DNA of 64,000 bases from Bolinopsis microptera (Eukaryota; Ctenophora; Tentaculata; Lobata; Bolinopsidae). Shown piece by piece: positions 22,401-33,540 of this stretch; positions within the stretch are counted from its first letter, which is position 1, and each line of letters starts with the position of its first letter. The stretch spans positions 16,238,945 to 16,302,944 of the forward strand of contig NC_087079.1 of assembly GCF_026151205.1 (NCBI RefSeq), in the 5' to 3' direction. Position numbers and translations under genes: made by a program. The notes beneath the pieces were generated by a model that was given only the letters and a program-made list of their open reading frames with translations, did not search any database and was not told the origin of the DNA.

Positions 22401-23076
22401 GGGATTTGTCGGGGTTTGTCGGGGTTTGTCGAGCCTGGAGGCTACATGATGCCTTACACAGCCAGTGTTTTATCCGTTACACAGCCAGTGTTTTATCCGT
22501 TACATAACCAGTGTTTTATCCGTTACACACTGTGTACACTGGCTGTGTAATACACAGCCAGTGTTTTATCCGTTAGTAATATAATAGTAGCTGTTTGTAG
22601 AGTGAGTTATTGATGGTAACAGAGTCTGTCTGTACATTTCAGGTTAATAACTATGGTATGGCTGGCCAGTACGAGCCCCATTATGATATGAAAACACTTA
22701 GAGACATAAAAGTACAGAAACTCGGCCCGAGCGAGGCGGGTAACCGAGTGGCGACACTATTGATTTATCTCCAAGAGCCAGTTGATGGGGGTGCCACCAT
22801 ATTCACCGATGGTGGCGCGCGGTTACTTCCAAAAAAGGTGGGTTAGTTGTGTCTTACCAGGCCTCCTGGGCCTCAATGCTATTTTTACAGGTCAATAACT
22901 ACGGCATGGCCGGACAGTATGAGCCGCACTATGACATGGCTACCCGAGAGGAGAAAGCTTTCCTAGACCACGAAGGAGGAAATCGTGTGGCTACTCTTCT
23001 GTTTTACATGGGAAAGACTGATGCTGGTGGGGCAACGGTCTTTATAGATGGTGGAGTGAGGTTACCCCCCACCCAA
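13482..23076 (+). CDS. Collagen prolyl 4-hydroxylase alpha subunit (3' end not found)
   Basis: Hydroxylates prolines in procollagen in the ER using Fe(II), 2-oxoglutarate and ascorbate, as an alpha2beta2 tetramer with PDI. Exons in consistent phase with GT/AG ends: 13482-13583 (signal peptide MLLFILLNLFWKATG), 13897-14028, 14157-14286, 14461-14538, 15352-15438, 15588-15716, 15852-15986, 16366-16537, 18001-18136, 18356-18476, 19240-19388, then 22643-22837 or 22891-23076. Family landmarks are RQYFP, the AIKAIHRLQDIYKI helix, a TPR-like substrate region (exons 5-7), YKKLCK..ALTP, RATVHN, YRVSKTAWL and NYGMAGQYEPHYD with the first two iron ligands. About 457 residues precede the catalytic exon. 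The last exon(s), with the distal His and 2-oxoglutarate Lys, were not seen. Exon 8 includes a Glu-rich insert. Confidence 0.9.
16516..16947 (+). repeat. Minisatellite made from exon 8's 3' end, repeating the splice donor
   Basis: The unit (about 50-63 bp) contains AAGAAGTGGGGCGAGAG followed by GTACTGTTGCTTTTATT and TTACACTTG. The first copy is the true end of exon 8. The GAG/GTA donor recurs after 16537, 16647, 16697, 16760, 16857 and 16907. Shorter AAGAGAGGTACTG pieces lie between. Confidence 0.9.
17385..17680 (+). repeat. 24-bp minisatellite in P4HA intron 8
   Basis: About twelve nearly identical units of GGTTTATACGTGTAGTAG plus TAGGGT. Because 24 is divisible by three it gives a spurious open frame repeating SSRVVYTC; not coding. 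Confidence 0.95.
17887..17978 (+). repeat. Direct duplication before P4HA exon 9
   Basis: AGCTATTAAATTATTAATAA...GTGACGATAT occurs twice with an offset of about 52 bases; the second copy ends just before the polypyrimidine tract of the exon 9 acceptor. Confidence 0.8.
18739..19239 (+). repeat. 12-bp minisatellite abutting P4HA exon 11
   Basis: Around 40 units of ACGTTATGTTAC with ACGTGATGTTAC and CAGTTACACG variants fill most of intron 10. The last unit ends ...ATGTTACAG directly at the exon 11 boundary, so the array supplies the 3' splice site. Open frames on both strands here are artefacts of the multiple-of-three unit. Confidence 0.95.
19410..19600 (+). repeat. ACCAGT/GTTTTA minisatellite, left array
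   Basis: Alternating units ACCAGTGTTTTAACCGTTAC and ACCAGTATTTTAAGTGTTAC. Related to the 23-bp array at 21779-22058; the two flank about 2.2 kb that contains the antisense ORF. Confidence 0.85.
20145..20588 (-). CDS. Small secreted protein candidate, antisense within P4HA intron 11
   Basis: A 147-residue uninterrupted frame starting with a good signal peptide (MFKISCMALFLMVTALTKTA). The rest is acidic and likely helical (LLEELGKPEAV, VEEEDLADQETKD, NMEQEMTRKEFQIFD) with two late cysteines (LICDNEVELNC). No family is recognised. It lies on the opposite strand inside a long P4HA intron, between two arrays of the same minisatellite. A possible minus-strand AATAAA lies near 19760. It may be a nested single-exon gene, or carried in by an inserted segment; no transposon ends were found. 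The Met at the signal peptide is the natural start. Confidence 0.5.
   Translation of the reverse strand: MFKISCMALFLMVTALTKTATIPSDSHTEKYKSLLEELGKPEAVNGVKLMWHTIEVISIYLSSVSSTKSEPLQKYLIEKDVEEEDLADQETKDALINDADKNMEQEMTRKEFQIFDRIRNALVDLICDNEVELNCVFWRFATMKFNS
21779..22058 (+). repeat. 23-bp minisatellite, right array (first part)
   Basis: About twelve units of ACCAGTGTTTTATCCGTTAC plus ATA. It is interrupted by the inverted-repeat element at 22059-22453 and resumes at 22454-22578. Confidence 0.93.
22059..22453. mobile_element. 395-bp inverted-repeat (MITE-like) insertion in a minisatellite
   Basis: Ends are perfect 14-bp inverted repeats (GGCATCATGTAGCC and GGCTACATGATGCC) flanked by TTACACAA and TTACACAG. 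The inside has a repeated TCGGGGTTTG unit in direct and inverted orientation, a T-run at 22220-22240, and a second copy of the TGTAGCCGGTGGGCCCGA end near 22315, suggesting nesting. No coding potential. The flanking octamers could be a duplication or just neighbouring minisatellite units. Confidence 0.65.
22454..22578 (+). repeat. 23-bp minisatellite, right array (second part)
   Basis: Continues the GCCAGTGTTTTATCCGTTAC units after the insertion, with a short inverted stretch (ACACTGGCTGTGT) near 22535-22555. Confidence 0.85.
22643..22837 (+). CDS. P4HA catalytic exon, version A
   Basis: A 65-codon phase 0-0 exon after a good acceptor (CTGTACATTTCAG), followed by GTGGGT. It encodes NNYGMAGQYEPHYDM (iron ligands His at 22679-22681 and Asp at 22685-22687) then GNRVATLLIYL and GGATIFTDGG, the start of the double-stranded beta-helix. 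It differs from version B mainly in the loop after HYDM. Confidence 0.85.
22838..22890 (+). other. 53-nt intron between the two catalytic exons
   Basis: GTGGGT donor and a pyrimidine-rich TATTTTTACAG acceptor only 53 nt apart, far shorter than every other intron of this gene (smallest other intron 128 nt). Confidence 0.75.
22891..23076 (+). CDS. P4HA catalytic exon, version B
   Basis: A 62-codon phase 0-0 exon ending at GTGAGT. It repeats NNYGMAGQYEPHYDM, with the HxD ligands again intact (His at 22927-22929), GNRVATLLFYM and GGATVFIDGG. The post-HYDM loop (ATREEKAFLDHEG) is three residues shorter than in A. Paralogous to version A by tandem exon duplication. Confidence 0.88.
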
Positions 23077-26000
23077 GTGAGTCAGCAGCGGACACTGCAT
23101 TTCTTGTGAGGCATTGTCATTTGTCACTTTTATGTTTGAAGATCCTCCCTTCAATTGATTTTCTGCATGTGAAAAAGCGTGTGGTTGAATGGTGCTTTAA
23201 AAACAAAGAAACTTGGCCGGTGGCTACAATATGCAAGTATACAAACCGCAACTGGGAATGTCAGACTACAGGTCATTGTAAGGCTAATTGAAGTGTCTCA
23301 TATATTCACGGATCCACTATGCTGAACTGTCGATCAATAATAGAATATCAAAGAAATTGAAAGCGCTTGTATAAAGGACTATAAAAGCAGCTTTGGTGCA
23401 GTGTTCAATGTAAAGACTAACTACAGCTGAAATGATACTGTTGTGTTGCAACTCAACATATCAAAACAAAGTGAACTCAGTGAAGCACATCCTAAACGGA
23501 ATATATTCCCGCATAAAAAGAGGATCCACTGAAACACCTTATTGATGACCAATGAAATCAGCCATTACAAGCGCACTAACATGGAAAAGTATAATGAAGT
23601 ATTTCAGTTTCAATTGTGAGAAATCTCGATACTTCCTGAACACTTCACTAATGAGGATCTAAAAATCATAAATAAACCATGAACTAGAAACAACTCACCA
23701 GTCTATCAATAAAAGGATGCATCTCACAGTAAATCAGGGATGAAACATTCCAGTGACAGCTTTGGCAATCGTCCCATAAACAGCCAGTACCAGCTGGAAG
23801 GGTGTTACAGAGGCACCTACAGTGACGCCACAAAAGCTCAATTTCCGCCCAAAACATCAAGCAACTTGAACCTTTTTCTAAGATGTTCTATCCGAACAAC
23901 ATATGAATGAATTCTTCACCGCCTTCAAAAGCAGTAAATTCGATGAGCAGACTTGATGGGAGCAACTTCGAGAGTCTCTTTATCTAGCACTGAAATAACA
24001 AAGGATGCAGAAAATCCTTCGAATATGAGATAACACTTTAAACATTGATTATCTTCCAAATACCATAACTACACCTTCCCTATGATTAGAGGAGCCGGGT
24101 TCAATGTGTAGACCGACGAATCCATATAATTCATGAGCGGGTCACTGTTAGACCGGACGAAGATATGGCAACATCTCAACAGTGGATAACACAGCAGAGG
24201 TTCTATACAGTAAATTCTTTTACTGAACTCAACTTAACATTCTAATATTAAAGCATATACTAAATAGTATTAGATATTTTTGGCAAAATGAGGCTGTTTT
24301 AATCGTTTTTTTTTTTTTGCTATCATTCTACACACAAAGGTTGTTGTGTGGTTTTTAATTAATTTATTTATTGGTTTAACAGTTTATATGAGAAAAATTT
24401 ATACAGTAGTCTATAGACCCATACATTATTTACTGGTCACATATATCTGTGTTTTAGAATATATAATGACATTGAACGAACTTATTTTATTGCGATTTAA
24501 AGGATTGCTAGTATTTTATTTAATTGTTTTCACTTCATGCACCGTTTAGGCAATTGCTCTTGTGACCAAGTTTTAGAGTTATATATATATAAATGAGAAA
24601 CGTCTGTCATCAACATCGGAATTTTTTATTCTTTGGTACCTTGAGCATGAGATTGTCACCAGGTCTCTTCGACTAGTCAATGGTGTTTAATACTTTCATC
24701 AGGTGCTGTTAATCACACCAATAAGTTGAGTGTGCATATAATTGGTAATGGGGTTATCAAATCTAATCACAACGCATAACAATAACAATGACACCACACA
24801 TCACTTGTTAGCTTTTGATTGAGGCAATATCTGGTGTACAATAAAAGCGACAGTAAAGTATTTTTGTTGTCCATACATACATGAGGCCTCATCATTCTGA
24901 ATAAATGAGATATAAATCAAATTGCCACATAAATTATCTATTAAAGAGAATTCAGTACTCATATCCCTGGCTGAGCTGGGTTGCCCCCATGAAAAATTTA
25001 TAAGAAGCCAATTATTCCTTCAAACGTTATCATCAGGAGTGAAAACTTGGGTCTCCTGGCTCACTCCCTCAGGAGGCCTTCATGTAAACAATCTAACTAA
25101 ACCATAAAAAATATAGGTTAAAACAAATATAAATGGTTGCTTTGTTTGAAATTAGAAAACATATTGTTACAACCCCAATTGCTCCAAACAAACAAGTTAT
25201 TTGACATCAATCGCCTTTGGAATTAAATTTGCATTCCAGTGCAGTGAGGCCACATCCAAAACATGATGTCCAAGTAGGAGGAAAGATTCACATACTTGTC
25301 AGCAATATGTAGTGTTTCCTCGGAAATAGACCTACAGTCCTCTGGTTAGTGAACTATCGCAGATAACACTGTTACCTTTGCCTACAATCTACATCTGTAA
25401 TGTAACCTTGACAGAGGAAGCAACATTTAAATAACACATGTCACGTAAAAATCAGGAAGAACAACGTGTACTGTATAGTTTCTCCGATTTGGTCTTGGAT
25501 ATTCATTATGCCTTACATACATCCTTAATCTATTCAGTCACCAAAAACAAAAAATAGATAGTTTAATCAAAGATTGGGTTATTACAAATGAACTAAAAAA
25601 ATTCTTATCTGATGTTCTTATATCATATATGTTTTAAACTGTCGAATTGAAATCATACTTGATTTTTTATTTTAGTTTTAAAACATTATTTGAAAATTTG
25701 GTAAGCAATTTACATATTCTCCACATCTTACATAAATAAAGATGTTTATTTTCACATCCATATCTGATCTTGTCTTCCCAGTAACAGCTGGGACTGACTA
25801 ATAATGGGAGGGTGGCAAAAATGCAGAAAAAAATCTTAAATAACTTGCACCCCTTCTGATTCCTGTTTAATTTAACCTCTATGTTGATTAAACCCAACTC
25901 TTTGGAAGACAATTTTCATATCGTTCTGCAGAAGTCTGCGAATCGTTATAAATTTTTTTATTAAATACTTTTCAATTTTACAGAGTACAGCAATAGATGA

Positions 26001-26830
26001 ATATAAAATCAAATCGTTCAAAATCTCGGCCCCCATCTGTAAAAAAAAAAAATAGATGGCACCCAACACGGTAAAACACATAGTTGAACGATGTCCCCGC
26101 ATAACTTGGCCCATGACATCGAATTAATCTAATCCAAAAATTTATGAAAAACTATTAATACAAATAAATCCATGGTGAGTAACTGTGGATATAGAGTCAA
26201 AATTGGTATTCAATACGTCAATTCCAGATACATTAATAAAGGTCTGGAAATGTCATTAATGTGTGAGAAGGTGTGCGGTGAAGGTGATATGAATGTTGAA
26301 AGTATGGGAAGTAGATAAAAAATTAAGAAAACAAAAAATAATAATAATATGGGGAGCAAAGAGACCAGGCTAGACTGTTGTTTCACTATCCAATAACATT
26401 TCCATTAGATGCTAGTGACACTCAGCTTTGAAAAGACTAGTAGACACAATCTGTCTAACTGTAAAGGGAGCATTCCACAGTATATGGGTTCAGTAGAAAA
26501 ATGATTTTGCCAGTGGGCTATTGATGTAACATGTGGTTGTGGTGAATTCCTGAACTTAACTTAGGTAAAATTGATGACACAATAGACAGACTGTCGAGTA
26601 GCAACGTCTTAGTCCGAGAAGTGCCCTGATATAAAGAGAGAATAGTGAGGCAAGCGATACAGGAATTAAATTGTTAAGAACTTGTGTAAAAAAATAAGAT
26701 CATTCAAGTCAAACTTTGAGACAAAGGGAGAATGCGACAATCGTGCACTTTTTGACATATTGCTCCGGTGGATAACTGCGCCCTCTTCTCGACAGAATCC
26801 ATTAAAAGCTCTCCTTTGAGACTTTCTAAT
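23077..26830. other. No supported gene; P4HA 3' exons expected but not seen
   Basis: I looked here for an exon with the family's FWYN and KW(V)xNKW/H blocks and found none. A coding-like patch near 23930-24010 (ESLYLALK, QRMQKIL) has many stops and may be an old transposon remnant. The rest is AT-rich; 24305-24320 is a T-run. Confidence 0.35.
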
Positions 26831-29360
26831 TATATCACTAGTGATTTATACAAGGCGCCAGATTATGGAACAATTTTTCGAATGGCTACGAACCAGAAGT
26901 GTAAAGCGCCCGGCGACGTTTCTGATCAATGACAATATGGGCCATCTCTTCTGACCAAACAAGTTGTTGCAGGCCTTAGTATATATTCTGCGGCACTGAC
27001 TATTCCAACTTAGCTTAGGAGTAACATCGACTCCAAGAATCTTTTCTAACTCTACATACACAAGAGGAGAGCCATCCAAGATCATATGCGCACGAGGAGA
27101 TCAAGATGGTTTTCCCGAAAACAATAAGCACTTTACTTTTGCTGGATGGAACGCATTTTGTTTCTATGCCCAAGTCAGAGAGATAGTCTAAATCCATTTG
27201 TAAATTATATTACAGAAGATAGAAATGTATTTTACGCCCAGATTTTTGTAACATCGCATATAAAACAATATCAGTAATTACCGAGAAGGCCAAGAGAAAA
27301 ATCATTGATAAACAAGTATAAACAAAAAAGTAATAGGACCAAGAATAGAGCCCTTGGGGACACCAGAATTAACTGAGTAGGGTAGATGACATCTCATTAC
27401 CAATACCACTCTTTGTAACGGCCTTGAAGGTATATTGGTAAGAAATTTGAAAAGTGTATCCATCAATGTTAATAAGGTCTTTAGCTTAAGAAGAAGGATA
27501 TCAAGATTTACAGAATCAAATGCCTTAGTGACAATCAAAATACACACATGATTGATAGATGTTTTCGTTAAGAGACAATGCCTTGCTATCACAAAATTCA
27601 ACCCTTTGTTGTGCATGACTTGTGCTCTAGAAAACCATGGCTGCCTGGAACAAGAAGGTACTTGTCAATAGAAAGCATTTACGTTTAACAATGCCGCTCA
27701 AAAACTTGTCATGACTAAACAAGTAAGGGATATTGGTCCTATAGTTTTTCCACACACTTTTCTTACCTTTCTTAAAATTGGGACAACTTTTGCAGTTTCC
27801 CTTCTTGTGGAAGGTAGCCGCTGGTGTAAGATCCACGAAAAATGCATGTTAAGAGGTAAGCTACACCTACGGAACAATTTTAGAGAATTTTACCGTGTAT
27901 GCCATCTGGTCCCTGGGCCTTTATTGAATTAAGATTGAAGAAGCTTACGAACATCCCGATGATCCAAAGTCAATATCAAAATCACATCATGACATAGAGA
28001 TGTCTAGTGTCATAAAGTGAAGGATCCGAAAACTGGTTACAAAAAGAAAGAATTGATAAGATCAGCTTGAGCTTGGTTTGAACTAAGCTGTCCAGAATCA
28101 CTAACACAATTAGGAATACGGCAGGAGTTAGATTGAGTCTTCACATGTGACCAAAACTTCTTAGTTATAAGCGCTGGATCAGTCACTATTGAAAGAATTG
28201 TCTCTTATTTGGCTGCTGAAAGCTCTTAAAATCGTACGGCTAGTAACAAACGTGTAACTCATCAGAAATAGAACCAGAAATTTTAAATTTAGCTCGGAGT
28301 CTATCTTTTACGGCATGAAGAAAAAAGTTCACTATCCGAACCACGGGGGTTGAACTCTGATTTAATAGTTACGTTATGAATATGTATAACAACAAAATTC
28401 ATAATGCAGTCTTTACCTAACTTCCAAGACGAATCAGATCTAGGCATATCTAGGACTTGCCAATTAATCGAGCATAAAACGAACGATTTATCAAGTCCCA
28501 GTTTTGCTTTCTTATAATATAGATTTACGTTTAGGATTTTCTTTTCTTGGCGGAAAAGGGAGCTTTTATGAAAAGTGACAGGAAAATGATCCGATTTGCT
28601 CACGGAATGAGATCACATGGACATCAAGTATCGATTGTGTTATCATAATACTGAGAAATGTCTAATGTATTACCACTTTTATGGGTGGGTGATGTGGATC
28701 AACTGGAGAGAGAAAGATTACTGAAAGAAACGATAAAGGATCCAATAGTACGGTACAGGATGAAGATAGCCAGTCTGTATGGGGGAGATTAAAATCACCA
28801 ATAACATAGATTAAGGGGATTCTTTGGAAACTAGCTTGCGAATATAACTAACTATGACATCATGATTAGGTAACCCAAGAGTTTTCCTACTCTATACACG
28901 TACAGATTACATTACTCTCTTGTAGGAAAAGCAATTAACGGCAAGCATCTCTGCACCGAGGCTTAACTGGTAGTCGGGTTGTAGTGCATCGAGATCAGAA
29001 CCGAACAGCCAAAAGAACACCACCTCCATTTTCTAAACTTTTTAGGGTTATTAGGATCTTGAGGATGAGTCCTTTCTCGTGCGGTCATTGCGGAAGATTT
29101 CATATTGAGAAGAAGGAAAGATTTCGTTGCTAGAAATATGCCCTTTTTGAGCCAAGTCACATTTAGGGCAATTATGTCAGGCTGCCTATGTTAGCAAAGA
29201 TTTGAATCGGAATCTTATACGATCAAGAAGGGGAAAGGGAGAGCTATATGTATACTGAAAGGTAATAAGACCTTGACATTTTGTATAGTCCAGAAGGGAT
29301 TTGGGACCTGGATTAAGCATAGAAGGATAACAAGAGTTACAAAAAGAGCAGTTAAGAGAG
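26830..29360 (-). pseudogene. Decayed LINE pol gene (CR1/L2-like)
   Basis: Reading the minus strand from 29360 down, fragments appear in pol order: LNPGPKS and an endonuclease start (TWLKKG, PNNPKKFRKW; 29.35-28.96 kb), SDHFPVTF of the endonuclease (about 28.6 kb), KAFDSVNLDILL and SGVPKGSILGP of the RT (27.6-27.3 kb), a damaged catalytic site near 27.25 kb where FADD is not preserved, then LGVDVTPKLSWNS of the C-terminal part (27.0 kb). Frames change many times and stops are frequent. It is clearly dead and old, in contrast to the intact element at 2.4-8.0 kb. Confidence 0.75.
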
Positions 29361-32300
29361 AAAACACAAAGATTGAATAAATAGACTAGACGCCAATGAG
29401 GCGGCTGAATACTTGACTCTATTAAATCTAACCAGGGAGAAGAACATTCTTATAAACCATGAGGAGATAATTACAAAGCAAAAGTTTTTGATGTGGCGCA
29501 GCAAGATATGGTATACAGATACCGTGGGCTGTCAAGAGTAGAGAGAATGAATGCAGAAATCTAGGGGAATACGGTGTTCATGACCTAACCGTGGAGAGAA
29601 AGAATTTGGGAGAAAGTAAGTCATGAATGAGAGAATAGAAGAAAACATATGATTATATAATTGTAGTTAAGTGTGGGGGTGTATGGGAGACTTCAATGTT
29701 AAATTTGGTAGGTATACACGTGTTGATATGTAAAAGTGCATTCGTGACTGTGTACAGCCTATTGCAATGCAAAAAGACCTATCTAAGTCTAAACGATTCA
29801 TTTGTCCTAGACATGTTTGGAAAATGTACAGTGACCGAATAATACCTGACATGGGAGGCATAAAATTGTGAAAAGATTAAATCAGAGATTTGTTTGAGTT
29901 TAATTTTAGGCGCAACGTCTTTAAATCAAAATATTAAATGGGGAAGAAAAGATCAAAGATTTAAATTCTCAGAAGATTATTTACAACCCGGTCAAAACTG
30001 TGTTTTCGTTTTACAACAAACTTAAGCCAAGTGGACAGTAAACCTACTCCTCTCATGTTGATATGGAAGCCAATCCTGGTATAGAAGTTCATTACAATAT
30101 CTAAAGTCTCGGCTAAAGTCCTGAGAAACAGTCTAGGAAACACGCCAATTATTCTTTAGGCATAAGTCTTTAAGTCGATTGTTAAAATCAGAACATTCTT
30201 TGCGATGTAAGAATATAAACACTTAAAAGGAAGACAACATTGGATAATTAAAATTGCAGCGGGAAATAACAGCTTAGTGTGTCACTTAATTCATAAGGAT
30301 ACTTCCTAAGGAACTGAACCCATACTTTAGAAATTTTAATGTCATTTGGTACCAACACTCAATATAATCTTGTTCAATACGTCAGCTTCGCACTGCATGA
30401 GTTTTATGAAAATGGAAGAATATTTTCAGTGAAGTCCTCTAAGTTTATTATTTTTTTTTATGCACCACTTGAGACGACATTGATTACTTTCCTTCCCCAA
30501 TCCAACTCATGTCCGTACGAAATTTTTTCATGACGTACCAAACAGGACATGGTGTTCCCTGCCTGCGGTTTCATGGAGCATTTCGGTCGTAAAGGTTGTG
30601 TTGAGGTGTGTGGGCGCATAGGAATGTAGGGAGGACAATCTGCTCTCTTGACTACATTTGTAACTGTCTCGGTATCTGACAGCGAAAAAGATAAGGCTAT
30701 ACCGAGTCCCCATTAACTGAGCTCTCTGCCCTAAACCTTGTGAAGACAATATTCCAGACACCCCGGTTTCATAATATACAAACTCAAAGCCCTTTGGGTG
30801 ATATGCATTTACTGTACATCTCTTATCCCATTTTCTGGAATATGTTCCGAGGTCCTCATCAGCTCCAAATGAAAACTACATAAATACCTTGCGACTGTCA
30901 AGAGCCACCTCGTCGTCGTTGTGGTACATATTGCATCAAGAACCAGAACCTTTAAATGCTTGCCTAGCATGAGTTTAGCTTGCAGCAAAACTTGAGTGAT
31001 ATAATGGCATAACTCTGATATCCCAGGATAATTAAAAATATCGATTGGCTCCTAATCGTGTGTGTCCATTGAGGAAGACCATACATATTCTCTCCATGAA
31101 TGAGCCACTTGTGCAGTTTTCACAAGCAGTTTGCTTGGCCATAAGTGTTTCAAGTTCAGACATCAACGTGGGTCATGTGAACACTCCTTGTGCTGAACAA
31201 AAAATCTGAATGCAACTCCCAAAGAAGTACCTCGCCTTTAACAGAATCCCTCTTTGACAAAAAAATTACTAAAATATTCTGATAGTCATGCCTTGGGGCA
31301 AAGAGGCCAGTGTGCTTCACACTATTGCTAACAGCAAAAAGCAACCTAGTAAAAGTTTTGTAAAGATACTGGTCTGGCGGTATGGCAGATAGAAGATCTA
31401 GAGACTGTAAGATCTAGAGGCAACAGAAAGTGAGTAAAGTTTTCAGGAATCCCTACCTGATATAAAGAATATTCAGCATTCAATTCAGCTGATCTGCCAA
31501 CTCTCACATAAATGCTGCTTTGAGCCTTGTGGGCTCTATAGTAATCCCATATCAACAAAGCGTTCTGGGCTGCTGGTTAGTGGTTACCTTATAACCTGGT
31601 CAACCTTTTTCCATATTTGATATAGATTTACAGTAAGTTTTTTTAAATGCATCGAACAGTATACAAATAATTTTAACGATGGTAATTGTCTAGCTATAAG
31701 GATAGACACCCTCAAAAAATGAATAAACCAATACAATAGCCCAATCACCTCAAATCATCCATAAGAATCACCATCACTCACACTCAAAAGGAAGGAGAAC
31801 CAAATGACTGGAACTTAGCCTTAAACAGCGTTCGACAAAATTCAAAAACTTTAAAATTGACCTTGCCTAGATTACTTAAGCTTGAAAAAGCGGTAATATC
31901 TTAGCAAAATATAACTTGCAGCAGCCCCATACTTTGTCATGAACATAATATCGAAACTACCTCTGTGATCACATCTTTCTCTGGGTGCAAAATGAATATA
32001 TATATAGGTTTATTAGTTTTATAGAAATTTAAAAGTTCTATAGAAATTTATTATATAAGGATTACGGTATAAACATTTTGTTTGTGTGTTTTGTGTTATG
32101 CATTTTTATACCTATTTTAGAAGAGATTTTTATAGAATGTTACAAGTGCAGTAGGGTCAGTTTCAGACGAATTAAGCATAAATGAAATCATTGCCATGTC
32201 TGAAGTGGTTTGTAAATGGGCCATTGTTAGCCCCAAGCGTTTTGGTCCCTCATTCCTGCCACTCAGCATTGCCTACTGTAAAGTAGAAATTTTTCTAAGA

Positions 32301-32741
32301 TAATAGAGAAACTGACCTTGTCTCACTAAATTCAACCACTTACCATAATTAAAATACTAACAACCAAATAAAGTTTTTAAATAATTATATACAATCACCA
32401 AAAATATTTCCTCAAGTTTACTTCTAGCTAACTAATTCGTGGTTTAAGCTCTTATTTTATTTATGATTAAAGGAATGTAAAATAAAACTTTTCGTTTCAT
32501 TGAAAACTTTTCGTTTCATTGATTAAATGCAATGAAATAATAAAATCCATTTTATTTTGAAAAGGGGGTTTCGACGCGATTTTTATTTGGTAAAAATGCT
32601 ATACTTTATACCGGCATAAATAATAAGTATAAAGCACCGTTTTACATGCTTGCAGTTTGAACTTGCTCGTTTATCATCAAAATTGATTTACACTTTAATA
32701 CATTTATTTTACTTACTTAAAATTGTATTTTACTTATTGTT
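29361..32741. other. AT-rich region without supported genes
   Basis: Open stretches on the minus strand at 30528-30761, 31156-31344 and 31346-31558 show no recognisable domain and may be further transposon decay. No RNA gene or tandem array noticed. Confidence 0.3.
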
Positions 32742-32829
32742 GTAGGTTTATAACCTACCAAAACGCACGCCGAGTAGAATTCATCGATGGTCTAATATTT
32801 GGAACAAATATTTTTCGAGTATCACTTGA
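32742..32829 (-). repeat. Dispersed ~90-bp repeat, copy C (minus)
   Basis: TGTAGGTTTATAACCTACC, then AAAACGCACGCCGAG and a GGAACAAATATTTTTCGAG end: the reverse complement of the family at 1397-1486. It is followed by a twice-repeated GGCGCGCGCTACTTCG at 32852 and 32905. Confidence 0.65.
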
Positions 32830-33540
32830 CCATTGTTAATGATCTGGCCCGGCGCGCGCTACTTCGTAGCTCGTGCCATCGGGCCAACATTTCGAGAAGA
32901 AATCGGCGCGCGCTACTTCGAAGAAATTTAGACGAGTAACATCCGTCAAAAAAGTCAAAAAATACATTTTAATTTCATCATGATATATTATTATTATAGT
33001 ACATATTGGCGGTGGAGATGCAAGACATTCTTGGCCTGGTAGCACTCTACACTCTAGCTCGGAACCCAACCCAAGCAACTCAAGTAACCCATATAGTGAT
33101 TGTTGATATCGAATTAGTTTTCTTTTTTTTTTAAGAAAAAAAGGGGGACCCCAACCCATGTAGCTGAGACACCTCACAGCAAATAGACCAAAGTGGCTCT
33201 TGCTTGTGATCGGTGCATCAACTACCCGCCGAAGCAGTGGGTTGGGAGTCCCCCCTGGGATCATTTCGTCCGTAAAATTGTATACAATATAAAATAGTAC
33301 AGTAAAATATCTACAAAATTTACATAAACAAATCTAGGAGATGAGGTTGAAGGATACGTCTTGCAGTTCAAGATGCTGGGCTGTTGGCCTTCCTCTGATT
33401 CAAGTGTTGCAATTGGCAAAGCACAATACAGAGATAGCGGAAATTGTCCACTGCTACCAATATTATATATGAAATATCAACAATCAGATATATACACATC
33501 TATATGTATATATATATATACAATAAAGTAATTCAAGTGT
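32830..33540. other. Spacer and possible SINE-like sequence before RLE element
   Basis: Contains the two GGCGCGCGCTACTTCG copies, a 33120-33250 block with AAGAAAAAAAGGGGGACCCC that looks repeat-derived, and a TATATA microsatellite near 33500. No coding exon supported. Confidence 0.3.

Noticed and set aside
22016-22550. Open frames across the inverted-repeat element
   Set aside because: They follow the TCGGGGTTTG and 23-bp repeats on both strands and carry no domain.
23106-23291. Possible next P4HA exon (frame with NKETWPVATICKYTNRNW)
   Set aside because: Lacks the FWYN, HAACPV and KWxSNKW blocks expected after the catalytic exon, and splice phase is not supported.
32836-33264. 142-residue minus-strand frame
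   Set aside because: Spans the repeated GGCGCGCGCTACTTCG words and the A/G-run block; appears repeat-derived with no domain.
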